Positions 35,250-43,277 of a stretch of DNA of 64,000 bases are shown one piece after another (position 1 is the first letter of the stretch; every line of letters starts with the position of its first letter). The notes below the pieces were generated by a model. That model was given only the letters and a program-made list of their open reading frames with translations. It was not told the DNA's origin and searched no databases. Source of the DNA: CAZLIC01 sp964559535 (lineage in GTDB: Bacteria; Pseudomonadota; Alphaproteobacteria; Rhodobacterales; Rhodobacteraceae); assembly GCA_964559535.1 (NCBI GenBank), contig CAZLIC010000008.1, positions 1 through 64,000 on the forward strand, read 5' to 3'. The position numbers and the translations under genes were made by a program.

Positions 35250-36057
35250 GATATCTCCCCTGTGGGCCACCCGAAGTTCCCCCACCATCGGAGGGCGGCT
35301 TGCTGACTTCCGGGCAGCACGTTGCATATTTCTGTTTGCGTCGGCGGCCGGAACGCCCGGTCGCCTCTGCGGATTGCGGTCCTCTTGGCGCAAACCAAGA
35401 CCGGCCCATGGGAACAACTTCCAGACACCGATCAATCCGATCATTCATACGCGTTCCCGAGTTTTAAGAAATGGCAGACCATGCACAAATATTGGCCTGT
35501 CCGACATGCCGCAGCGCAGAAAGACGGCATCTGGCGAATGGGCCAGGGATTCGCTGCCCACTTTGGCCCTCTGCTCCGGCCTGCGATCCATCGGCCAGGT
35601 CCGGGCGGTGACGCAGTCGCGAGTCCCGGCCTTGGCCGATGAGCAGCCAGGCCGTCCGGATGGGCGTGACTTGCCGCGCTTCCGAATGTGCCGGATCCAT
35701 GCCAGAAAAGCGGCAGCAGGAGTCGCCGCAACGGCTCTATGCAGTGCCCGGCGGGGCAACGGCCGGTCGTCGGCCCCGCACACGGGGCAAGGTCGCCCAC
35801 GCCTCCGATCAACGCGGAGAAGAGGTCGTGCATCACAAGTCCGATATCTGCCTTGGGATGGCAGCGTCTCGACGGACCCCTGTCAGGACCGGCCTTTCGC
35901 CAGCACGGGCACCCCGCCGCGTTGCAGCCTGCCGCCGCCGAAGGCGCCCGCGGCACCACTTGGGTTGATCGGCATCAATGTTTGCCTCTGCGGCGTGCTA
36001 TACCAGCTTCATGGGCGCGCCGCCGACCGCGGTGCCGGAACCAGCAGGAGACCAGCC
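35250..36057. other. 808-bp region without a convincing gene
   Basis: This stretch holds the upstream region of urtA (minus) and of the universal stress protein gene (plus). Reading frames here lack conserved motifs and normal codon patterns. A 46-codon frame at 35471-35611 (+) starts MADHAQILACPTCRS and has two C-x-x-C-like cysteine groupings, but a real gene is not supported well enough to call. A slightly AT-richer patch is at about 35445-35500. No tRNA, repeat or clear terminator was seen. Confidence 0.6.
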
Positions 36058-36897
36058 ATGGCGTGGAAATCCATTCTGACCGTTGTCACCGATGCCAACC
36101 GCGCGGCGGCGACCATAGCCGCGGCAGGGGCGGTCGCGCAGGCGCATGACGCGCACCTGGACATTCTTGCCGTCGGTCTTGACCGTACGCAGGCGGCCTA
36201 TGCCTTTGCCTCTGCCGGAACCGTTGTGCAGCAGGCGATCTTCGACCGGGCGCGCGAAGATGCGGCAGCGAACGAGGCAGCGGCGCGAAAAGCCGCCGAG
36301 ATGCTGCCCGAAGGCGTGCGCTGGGCGGTCGAGGGGGTTGTGGCGCAGCTGGGGGCACTGACCGAGCTGGTGGCCACGCGGGCGCGGTTTGCCGACCTTG
36401 TGGTGTTGCCGCGGCCCTATGGCGAGGGGCGCGGGCCTGAGGATGAGGCGGTGGTCGAGGCCGCGATGTTTGACGGCCGCGCGCCGGTGGTTGTGCTGCC
36501 CGAGCCATTGCGCGACCTTGGGGTGCGGGGAAAGCGCATTGTCGTGGCCTGGAACGAGAGTGGCGAGGCCATGGCCGCAGTGCGCGCGGCGCTGCCGATG
36601 CTGCGGGGGGCGGATCTGGTGTCTGTCACGGTTGTGGACCCTCCCAATTGGGGCCCGGAGCCGGGGGCGGCGGTGACACAGATGCTGGTGCGGCACGGGG
36701 TGAATGCCGAGGTGGCGGTGCTGGCCAAGACCGCGCCGCGGGTGTCGGACATGCTGAACCGCCACGTGCGCGACCTGAACGCCGACACGCTGGTGATCGG
36801 GGCCTATGGGCATTCGCGGCTGCGCGAGGCGATTCTGGGCGGCGCCACCCGGGATTTGCTGGCCGAGGCAGAGGTGCCGCTGTTTCTGGCGCGGTAA
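36058..36897 (+). CDS. Universal stress protein (two Usp domains)
   Basis: A 279-residue protein with two tandem UspA domains (about 1-140 and 150-279). The second has the ATP-binding pattern G-x2-G-x9-G seen in GAYGHSRLREAILGGAT. The first domain lacks it. The start ATG is preceded by AGCAGGAG. Such proteins act in stress and starvation responses in the cytoplasm. It stands alone between urtA and the ycjF group. Confidence 0.92.
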   Translation: MAWKSILTVVTDANRAAATIAAAGAVAQAHDAHLDILAVGLDRTQAAYAFASAGTVVQQAIFDRAREDAAANEAAARKAAEMLPEGVRWAVEGVVAQLGALTELVATRARFADLVVLPRPYGEGRGPEDEAVVEAAMFDGRAPVVVLPEPLRDLGVRGKRIVVAWNESGEAMAAVRAALPMLRGADLVSVTVVDPPNWGPEPGAAVTQMLVRHGVNAEVAVLAKTAPRVSDMLNRHVRDLNADTLVIGAYGHSRLREAILGGATRDLLAEAEVPLFLAR

Positions 36898-36980
36898 CGC
36901 GCGGAAAAAGAGACACGGCGCGAACAGTCTGGCGCCATTTCCTTTGTGTGCCTTCTGTGGGGTCCGCTTGCGGCCCGCGC

Positions 36981-38003
36981 CTATTCTGGCGTGCGCGGAT
37001 CCGGCTCGCGTCCCCACAGCCCGGCCAGCGCGCGCCCGACCATGCCCGAAACCGAAGGGCGCGGCAGGGCGGCGAATTCCATCGGGCGGCAGACCTCGAT
37101 GGCGGCAAGCCCGACACGGGCGGTCAGCGCGCCGTTCACCACCCCCTCGCCCATGCGGCGCGAGAGTTTGGCCACCAGCCCGCCGCCCGCCACCGACGAC
37201 AGCATGTCGTCGGTCAGCGCGATGGCGCCGGTGGCCAGCAGGTGGCCGAACACCCGCCGCATCAGGCGCCAGCTGCCCAATGTGCCGGGTGCGCCGCCAT
37301 AGACCTGTGCCACCTGCCGCACCATGCGCAGGTTGGCCCACAGCGCGGTGGCCACATCGGCCAGCGCCAGCGGGACCAGCGCCGTGGCCAGTGCCACGCG
37401 GCGCGCGGCCTGTTCGACGCAGACGCGCGCCTGCGCGTCCAACGGCGCCATCAGCTCGGCTTCGGTCAGCGCCACCAGCGCGTCGGCGTCCAGCACCTCG
37501 GGCAGGCGGTCATCGAGGCGCGAGGTGGCCCAGACCAGGTCATCGCGCCCGGTGTACAGCGCGCGCAATTGCGCGGTGGCCTGCCGCGCCTCGGCCAGCG
37601 GGGCGGTGCGGGCGGCCTGCAGGCGGGCGCGCAGCCGGTCGATGCGGCGCAGGCGGGCCAGGCCTGCCAGTTCGCGCAGCACCAGCGCGGCCAGCAGCAA
37701 CGCGGCGGCGATGCCCAGCGCGCCCAGCGCCCAGCCCAGCACCAGGTTGCGGGCGGCCAGCCCCGCGATGGCATTCCAGGCACCCAGCACCAGCAGGCCG
37801 CCCATGAAGCTGCCCGAAACCCACAGCGCGGCGCGCGTCAGGACCGAGGGTCGCGCGGTGGCAACCTGTGCGGCCGCCTGCACGGCACTGCCCGCAGGCA
37901 GCGGGTCGGGCACCGGCGGCGCCTCGGCGGGTGACGGGGCGGGGCCGTCCAGCTCGATCAGGACAGGGCGCGGTGCCGGGGGGCGGTGGGGTGCGTTGGC
38001 CAT
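36981..38003 (-). CDS. YcjF-family membrane protein (DUF697)
   Basis: A 340-residue membrane protein of the TIGR01620/YcjF group. It has a Pro-rich N-terminus, two hydrophobic segments at about residues 60-110, then a DUF697-type region (LADVATALWANLRMVRQVAQ and GEGVVNGALTARVGLAAIEV). It is usually encoded next to the GTPase-like YcjX, as here, with one small gene in between. The pair has been linked to envelope stress; the precise role is unknown. Confidence 0.88.
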   Translation of the reverse strand: MANAPHRPPAPRPVLIELDGPAPSPAEAPPVPDPLPAGSAVQAAAQVATARPSVLTRAALWVSGSFMGGLLVLGAWNAIAGLAARNLVLGWALGALGIAAALLLAALVLRELAGLARLRRIDRLRARLQAARTAPLAEARQATAQLRALYTGRDDLVWATSRLDDRLPEVLDADALVALTEAELMAPLDAQARVCVEQAARRVALATALVPLALADVATALWANLRMVRQVAQVYGGAPGTLGSWRLMRRVFGHLLATGAIALTDDMLSSVAGGGLVAKLSRRMGEGVVNGALTARVGLAAIEVCRPMEFAALPRPSVSGMVGRALAGLWGREPDPRTPE

Positions 38004-38045
38004 GGGTTACAGGTGTGGGGGGCGGGGCGCGGCGTCAAGCAGGGC

Positions 38046-38651
38046 TCAGCCGCCCTGCGCCACCATCTCGCAGGCCTGCGTGGGGTTGCTGGCGGTGTGG
38101 GTGAAGTTGATGAACAGCGGGCGCGCGGTGTCGGGCATGCCGGTGGACAGCGACCCGTATTCGCCGGGGCCCGCCTTCAGGAACAGTCCTTCGCGGCCAT
38201 CGCCGGGGCAATAGGCGGCACTGTAGGGGCCGTCCAGCGGCAGGGCCAGGTGGCCCGGCTGCTGCAGCCGCCGGGCAAACCATTCGGCGACCTTCGGCTG
38301 CGCGTTGGCCCAGTCCAGCTCTGGCGCGCGCACCGAGGATTCGTCGGCCCAGATCTCGCCGGTGATGCGGCAGGCGAAGAGCTCTCCGCTGTCATGGCGG
38401 AACTGCAGCTGCAGGGTGACGGGCGCGACATCGGTGTTCAGCCGGGCCACGCGATAGCCGGTTTCCACCGGCACCAGCAGGTGACCGGACACCGGCGCGG
38501 CGGATTTCTGCAGCGCGGCTTCCGCGCAGGCATCCATCAGGTCCAGGAGGGGCGCATGGGTCAGGGCGACCGAGGGGCGCAGGCGCACGGCGCCGTAGGC
38601 CAGCGCCCCCAGCACCAGCAGGCCGCCCAGAATCCGGTAGGCCGTGCGCAT
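38046..38651 (-). CDS. Small membrane-anchored protein between ycjX and ycjF
   Basis: A 201-residue protein with one N-terminal hydrophobic segment (ILGGLLVLGALAYGAVRL), so probably anchored in the inner membrane with a periplasmic domain. Three cysteines remain in the domain, including LMDACAEAAL and SAAYCPGDGR. I recognise no family. It lies 42 bases from ycjF and 65 bases from ycjX on the same strand, so it belongs to that group. Confidence 0.8.
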   Translation of the reverse strand: MRTAYRILGGLLVLGALAYGAVRLRPSVALTHAPLLDLMDACAEAALQKSAAPVSGHLLVPVETGYRVARLNTDVAPVTLQLQFRHDSGELFACRITGEIWADESSVRAPELDWANAQPKVAEWFARRLQQPGHLALPLDGPYSAAYCPGDGREGLFLKAGPGEYGSLSTGMPDTARPLFINFTHTASNPTQACEMVAQGG

Positions 38652-38716
38652 GGTCGCCCCCTTGTTCCGGCGCAGCGTGGGCCGAGTTCCCGTGCCAGTC
38701 AACTGCAGCGGTGCCG

Positions 38717-40117
38717 TCAACCCAGCCGGTCGCCGAACAGGAATTCGGCGGCGCGGTCGAGCCGGATATGCGGGGGGCCCTCGTCGGGTTTCAGCGACAG
38801 GGGGGCGGGGGCGAAGGTCATCAGGCCATAGTCGCCGTGCAGCCAGCCTGCGGCGCCATCGCGCGCGGGAACCAGCAGGTGGCCCGGGTCTTCCGGCAGG
38901 GCGCCGGGCCACAGCGCGGCGTTGCGCCCGTCGGCCAGACGGCCGCGGACCATGGGCAGGTCGTGGCCGTTGTGGGCGCGGGTTTCCTCGGTCGTGGTGC
39001 GCAGGCTGGCAATGCTCATGGCGGTGGTCAGGGCCCCGGCAAAGGCGGCACGGTCGCGCGCCTCGCGCAGCATGGCCTCGGCAATGGCAGTCAGGCGGGG
39101 GTGTTCGGTGTGGTGCAGGTGGTCGGCCTTGGTCGCGGCGAACAGGATGCGTTCCACCCGTCGCTGGCCCAGAAGCAGCGACAGGATGCCATTCGCGCCG
39201 GGGCGGAAGGCCGTCAGGATGGCGGCCATGGTGCGGCGCAGATCTTCGAAGGCGGCGGGACCGGCATGGATGGCGCCCAGCACGTCCATCAGCACCAACT
39301 GCCGGTCGATGCGGGCAAAGTGATCGCGGAAGAAGGGCTGCACCACCTGCGCCTTGTAAGCATCGAACCGCCGCACCATTTCGCGCCACAGGCTGTTGCG
39401 CGGGGTGTGGGCGGGGGTGGGCAGGGGGGCAAAGGTCAGCACGGGCGACCCGGCCAGATCGCCCGGCAGAAGGAACCGGCCCGGCGTGCAGTCGGACCAG
39501 CCGGCGCGGCGAGCTCGGGCCAGATAGTCGGTCCAGGCGGCGGCCAGCGCCTGCGCGCGGGGTTCCATGAGCGGCAGCGCCCCGTCCTCGGCCCGCACCA
39601 GCGCCATGAAGGCCGCGGCCTCGGGCCGCTTCTCTACCCGCGCCAGCGTGTCGGCCGCCCATCCGGCGTAGTCGCGGTCCAGCAAGGCCAGGTCCATCAG
39701 CCATTCGCCGGGGTAATCCACGATGTCCAGATGCAGGGTGCGCGGCCCGGTCAGGCCAAAGAACCCCGAGGGGCGCAGGCGGAACGACAGGCGCAGTTCG
39801 CTGATGGCGCGCGTGCTGTCGGGCCAGTGCGGGGCGGGGCCGGTGAGGGCGGCCAGGTGGGTTTCATAGTCGAAGCGGGGCAGCGTCATGTCAGGCTGCG
39901 GCTGCAGGAAGGCGGTTTCTATCCGCGGCGCGGCCAGCAGTTGCGGCATCCGCGCCCGGTTCATCAGGTTGGCCACCAGCGAGGTGATGAATACCGTCTT
40001 GCCCGCCCGTGACAGGCCGGTAACCCCCAGCCGGACCACAGGTTCGGCAAGCCCCAGCGGTTCTGCCAGCCCGCGCGCGATTCCGTCTGTCAGCCAGCCC
40101 AGCACGAGTGACCTCAT
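38717..40117 (-). CDS. YcjX-family GTPase-like protein (DUF463)
   Basis: A 466-residue P-loop protein of the YcjX/DUF463 family. The nucleotide-binding loop is GLSRAGKTVF near residue 35, and a Walker-B-like DIVDYPGEWLMDL follows at about 130. ATKADHLHH resembles the NKxD guanine motif. It is the first gene of the minus-strand ycjX group and is divergent from the small gene at 40218. Confidence 0.93.
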   Translation of the reverse strand: MRSLVLGWLTDGIARGLAEPLGLAEPVVRLGVTGLSRAGKTVFITSLVANLMNRARMPQLLAAPRIETAFLQPQPDMTLPRFDYETHLAALTGPAPHWPDSTRAISELRLSFRLRPSGFFGLTGPRTLHLDIVDYPGEWLMDLALLDRDYAGWAADTLARVEKRPEAAAFMALVRAEDGALPLMEPRAQALAAAWTDYLARARRAGWSDCTPGRFLLPGDLAGSPVLTFAPLPTPAHTPRNSLWREMVRRFDAYKAQVVQPFFRDHFARIDRQLVLMDVLGAIHAGPAAFEDLRRTMAAILTAFRPGANGILSLLLGQRRVERILFAATKADHLHHTEHPRLTAIAEAMLREARDRAAFAGALTTAMSIASLRTTTEETRAHNGHDLPMVRGRLADGRNAALWPGALPEDPGHLLVPARDGAAGWLHGDYGLMTFAPAPLSLKPDEGPPHIRLDRAAEFLFGDRLG

Positions 40118-40217
40118 TTTCCGCTAGCCGAACATAGGCGGCGGCGCGGTGGTGCGGAAGGGGCGGTGGACAGAGCGCGCCAGCCGGGGCAGAAGCAGGC
40201 GCGACACGGGGGCTGCG

Positions 40218-40565
40218 ATGCGTTGGATTCTGCGACTGTTCGTTCTGCTGGCCGCCGTTGCGGGCGTGGCCATGGCCACAAGGCCGGGGCCTGCAGCGTT
40301 TGACGCGATGCTGGACGCCGCCATCCGCGACCGCGTGGCCAACACGGATATCGGCACGCAGGGCGAGGGGCTGCCTGCGCTGGCGCTGGCGGCCTGCAAG
40401 CTGCGCCCGACCGACTGCGTGGCGCTGGTGCGCGAGACGCTGGACGTTCGGTTCGAGCAGCGGCTGTTCTGGACGACGGCGCGGGTTCAGGGGCTGGGCG
40501 GGCGTTCGACAACCTGCCGGGGCGCCTTCACCCGGTTCACCTGCGACAGGCCGCTGACCGAATGA
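40218..40565 (+). CDS. Small secreted or anchored hypothetical protein
   Basis: A 115-residue protein with an N-terminal hydrophobic segment (RLFVLLAAVAGVAMA) that could be a signal peptide or anchor. The rest holds four cysteines (ACKLRPTDC, STTCRGAF, RFTCDRP), likely in disulfides in the periplasm. No family recognised. It overlaps the HAD gene by ATGA, so the two are co-expressed. Confidence 0.75.
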   Translation: MRWILRLFVLLAAVAGVAMATRPGPAAFDAMLDAAIRDRVANTDIGTQGEGLPALALAACKLRPTDCVALVRETLDVRFEQRLFWTTARVQGLGGRSTTCRGAFTRFTCDRPLTE

Positions 40566-41200
40566 CCTTTGCCGCTGTTCTTTTCGACCTTGACGGAACG
40601 CTGATCGACACCGAGCGGCTGACCATTGCCGCGGCGGTGGATGCCTTTGCCGCGCAGGGCGTCGCGGTGGATATGGCGTTCCTGCACACGCTGATCGGCG
40701 TCGACGATGCCACCGGGGCGCGGCGGCTGACGGCCCGCTATCCGCAGATCGACATCGCCGCCTTCGACGCCGACTGGACGACAGGGGCACGGCGGCGGCA
40801 GATGCAGGACGGCATTCCGCTGAAGCCCGGCGTGATCGAGCTTCTGGACCGGCTGACGCTGCCTGTGGCCGTTGTCACCTCGTCAACCCGTGAGGGCGCT
40901 GCGCGCAAGCTGGCGCTGACCGGCCTGGCGCCGCGCTTTGCCGTGGTGGTGAGCTATGACGACGTGACCCGGCCCAAGCCGGACGCGGAACCCTACCTGC
41001 AGGGTGCGCAGCGGCTGGGCGTGGACCCGGCGCACTGCCTGGTGTTCGAAGACAGCGAGACCGGCGCGCGGGCGGGGACGGCAGCAGGCTGTTTCGTAGT
41101 GCAGGTGCCCGACATCCTGCCCACCCGCGGCGAACATGCCCGCGTCGTGGCGCCCAGCCTGCTGGAGGGCGCAAAGGCGGCCGGGTTGCCGGGCTTCTGA
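40562..41200 (+). CDS. HAD-family phosphatase
   Basis: A 212-residue haloacid-dehalogenase-family phosphatase of the beta-phosphoglucomutase/Gph-like subgroup. Motif I is FDLDGTLID (nucleophile Asp), motif II is VVTSST, motif III is RPKPDAEPY with the Lys, and motif IV is FEDSETGARAG. It is preceded by the overlapping small gene. The substrate is probably a small sugar phosphate, but family members are promiscuous. Confidence 0.93.
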   Translation: MTFAAVLFDLDGTLIDTERLTIAAAVDAFAAQGVAVDMAFLHTLIGVDDATGARRLTARYPQIDIAAFDADWTTGARRRQMQDGIPLKPGVIELLDRLTLPVAVVTSSTREGAARKLALTGLAPRFAVVVSYDDVTRPKPDAEPYLQGAQRLGVDPAHCLVFEDSETGARAGTAAGCFVVQVPDILPTRGEHARVVAPSLLEGAKAAGLPGF

Positions 41201-41214
41201 CCGCGGCGGCGCGG

Positions 41215-41826
41215 TCAGGCCGGTTGCATCATCGCTGCGTCAGCCGCCATGGCCCGCTTCCGGGCCGGGCGCGCCATGCAGCGGTCCACCCAGCCTGCAA
41301 TCAGCGGATCGGCCGGTGTGGCCTCGCGGAACCAGGCATAGGGCGAATGCAGCAGGATGTCGGCGGCGCTGAACCGGTCGCCCAGCAACCACGGCCCCTT
41401 GCGCAGTGCCGCCTGCAGCCGCGCCTCGACCTCGGCCGGGCCGCGGATGCTGGCGGTGAGGTAGGGGTGGCTGACCCCGGCTGCCGCGCAGACCAGAACC
41501 GGCTCCATCACGCTGCCGTACCATGTCATCCACGACAGGTATTCTCCCCAGCGCGATGTGCCGGGCGCGGGGGCCAGCCCGGCCTGCGGGAACAGCGAGG
41601 TCAGGTACATCATGATGGCCCCGCTTTCGGTCATCAGCACGCCGTCATGCAGCAACGCGGGCGCCTTGCCCTCGGGGTGGGGGTTGGCCGCATCGCGGGC
41701 GCCGCTGCCGTCGTGGCGGCGGATGTTCACGTGGTGCAGGGCAACCCTGTCGGTCATGCCCATTTCTTCAAGCAGGGTCAGGATACGGGTCGACCGCGAT
41801 TGCGGCGCATGGAACAGGGTCAGCAT
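41215..41826 (-). CDS. Glutathione S-transferase family protein
   Basis: A 203-residue GST-fold protein. The N-terminal thioredoxin-like domain has FHAPQSRSTR near the start and the SNAIL-like TESGAIMMYL segment (about residue 65) that binds glutathione. The C-terminal helical domain contains LGDRFSAADIL. It converges on the HAD gene and is divergent from the WYL regulator, which probably controls it. Confidence 0.93.
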   Translation of the reverse strand: MLTLFHAPQSRSTRILTLLEEMGMTDRVALHHVNIRRHDGSGARDAANPHPEGKAPALLHDGVLMTESGAIMMYLTSLFPQAGLAPAPGTSRWGEYLSWMTWYGSVMEPVLVCAAAGVSHPYLTASIRGPAEVEARLQAALRKGPWLLGDRFSAADILLHSPYAWFREATPADPLIAGWVDRCMARPARKRAMAADAAMMQPA

Positions 41827-41870
41827 CGGATTCTCCTTGGGGTGCGGCGATGCGGCTGGTATGGCGCGGG

Positions 41871-41890
41871 TATCCTGTCAGAACCTGTCA
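41871..41890. promoter_or_regulatory. Probable WYL-regulator site (copy 1)
   Basis: TATCCTGTCAGAACCTGTCA lies between the divergent GST and WYL-regulator genes, ending six bases before the regulator ATG. It contains two CCTGTCA repeats. A motif identical at 16 of 20 positions lies upstream of the second WYL regulator (63025-63044), which makes it a likely operator of this regulator family. Confidence 0.6.
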
Positions 41891-41896
41891 GCAGCC

Positions 41897-42607
41897 ATGG
41901 CCCGCGCCGACCGCCTGCTTCGCACGCTTGACACGCTGCGGCGCCTGCCGCAGCCGGTGACGGCCATGCGTTTGGCGCAAGAGATGGAGGTGTCGCCGCG
42001 CACGCTGTACCGCGACATCGCGGCGTTGCGCGCGGCAGGCGCGCGGATCGAGGGCGAGGCGGGGTATGGCTACACGCTGGCCGAAGACCCGGCGCTGCCC
42101 CCGCAGATGTTCTCGCGGCTTGAGGTCGAGGCACTGGTGCTGGGGCTGGGCGAGGTGCGGCTGACAGGCGACCCCGACCTGGCGCGGGCGGCCGAGGCGG
42201 CGCTGGCGAAGATCACCGCGACATTGCCCGAACGGGTGCAGCGGCAGGCAGTGAACGCGGTCAGCCAGGTGTACCGCTATGCGCCGCGCCTGCCTGCGCC
42301 GCCGCATGTGGCCGCGTTGCGGGCGGCAATGTGGGACGAACGTGCGGTGGACATCCGCTATGTTGACCGCGGCGGGGTGGTGACGTTGCGGCGGATTTGG
42401 CCGCTTTCGGTGGTGTATCTGGACCAGACGCTGCTGTGCCTGGCCTGGTGCTGCCTGCGGCAGGGGTTCCGGCGGTTCCATGTGGCCATGATCGACACGC
42501 TGGTCGACAGCGGCGAAAGCTTCCGCCCGCGCCGCGTGGCCCTGCTGCGCGACATGTTGCGCGAGATGCGCGAGGGGCGTGAAACTCGCGCAGGGGTGGC
42601 ACCGTAG
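41897..42607 (+). CDS. YafY-type HTH/WYL-domain transcriptional regulator
   Basis: A 236-residue regulator with an N-terminal winged helix (MRLAQEMEVSPRTLYRDIAA, about residues 24-43) and a C-terminal WYL-type ligand domain. The WYL region shows MWDERAVDIRYVDRGG and RRIWPLSVVYL. WYL domains sense small ligands or nucleic acid. It probably regulates itself and the divergent GST gene via the motif at 41871. The SRPBCC gene follows 27 bases downstream. Confidence 0.92.
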   Translation: MARADRLLRTLDTLRRLPQPVTAMRLAQEMEVSPRTLYRDIAALRAAGARIEGEAGYGYTLAEDPALPPQMFSRLEVEALVLGLGEVRLTGDPDLARAAEAALAKITATLPERVQRQAVNAVSQVYRYAPRLPAPPHVAALRAAMWDERAVDIRYVDRGGVVTLRRIWPLSVVYLDQTLLCLAWCCLRQGFRRFHVAMIDTLVDSGESFRPRRVALLRDMLREMREGRETRAGVAP

Positions 42608-42634
42608 CATCGGGCAGGCAAGGGGAGGCCCGTC

Positions 42635-43153
42635 ATGCGCGCCAACACATTCCGCATCGTCACCGAATGGCGCATTGCCGCGCCCGCGGCCCAGGTTGCC
42701 GCCGTGCTGGCCGACGCGCCGTCGTTCCCGCGATGGTGGGGCAAGGTGTATCTGTCGGCCGAGCTGCTGGCCCCCGGCGGGCGCGACCGCATCGGGCGGC
42801 GGGTGGCCGTGCATTCGCGCGGCTGGCTGCCCTACACGATCCGCTGGGTGGGCGAACTGGTGGCGGCCGACCTGCCGTGGTCGTGGGAGATCCGCGCCAC
42901 GGGCGACCTGAACGGGCGGGGGGTGTGGCGGCTGACGCCCGAGGGCACGGCGACGCGGGTGGTCTACGACTGGGCGGTAACGGCCGACCGGCCGCTGTTG
43001 CGGTGGCTGTCGCCGGTGCTGGCGCCGGTGTTTGCCTGGAACCACCGCTGGGCGATGGCGCAGGGTGCGGCGGCGCTGCCGGGCGAGATTGCGCGGCGGC
43101 GGTCTGCGGCGGAGAGCGGCGGGGGCTTCACACCCGCCGCCATCGGTTCTTGA
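42635..43153 (+). CDS. SRPBCC-fold (polyketide cyclase/dehydrase-like) protein
   Basis: A 172-residue START/SRPBCC-domain protein, which forms a hydrophobic ligand-binding cavity. It begins with TEWRIAAPAAQVAAVLADA and FPRWWGKVY, typical of the family. The ribosome-binding site AGGGGAGG precedes the ATG. It is probably co-transcribed with the WYL regulator. The ligand is unknown. Confidence 0.88.
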   Translation: MRANTFRIVTEWRIAAPAAQVAAVLADAPSFPRWWGKVYLSAELLAPGGRDRIGRRVAVHSRGWLPYTIRWVGELVAADLPWSWEIRATGDLNGRGVWRLTPEGTATRVVYDWAVTADRPLLRWLSPVLAPVFAWNHRWAMAQGAAALPGEIARRRSAAESGGGFTPAAIGS

Positions 43154-43251
43154 ACCGGTGGCAAACCGATGGCAGCCCGCCGTGAGGTACTTCCGCAAAG
43201 ATGAGAACAGGGGGAGTTCTTCTGGTCAGATGGGGCGAATCGGACTAGAAT

Positions 43252-43266
43252 GTTCCTTCTTTGTTC
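43252..43266 (+). promoter_or_regulatory. SOS (LexA) box upstream of dnaE2
   Basis: GTTC-N7-GTTC (43252-43255 and 43263-43266) is an exact match to the alphaproteobacterial LexA consensus. It ends 11 bases before the dnaE2 ATG. This indicates that LexA represses dnaE2 and DNA damage induces it. Confidence 0.85.
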
Positions 43267-43277
43267 ATGACTGTCCC

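Noticed and set aside
35307..35322. A GG-N10-GC pattern that could be a sigma-54 promoter near urtA
   Set aside because: It points away from urtA and matches the consensus poorly outside the two dinucleotides.
35445..35783. Minus-strand frame of 112 codons upstream of urtA
   Set aside because: Its product is Arg/Pro-rich with no motif or ribosome-binding site, and overlapping frames on both strands are equally open.
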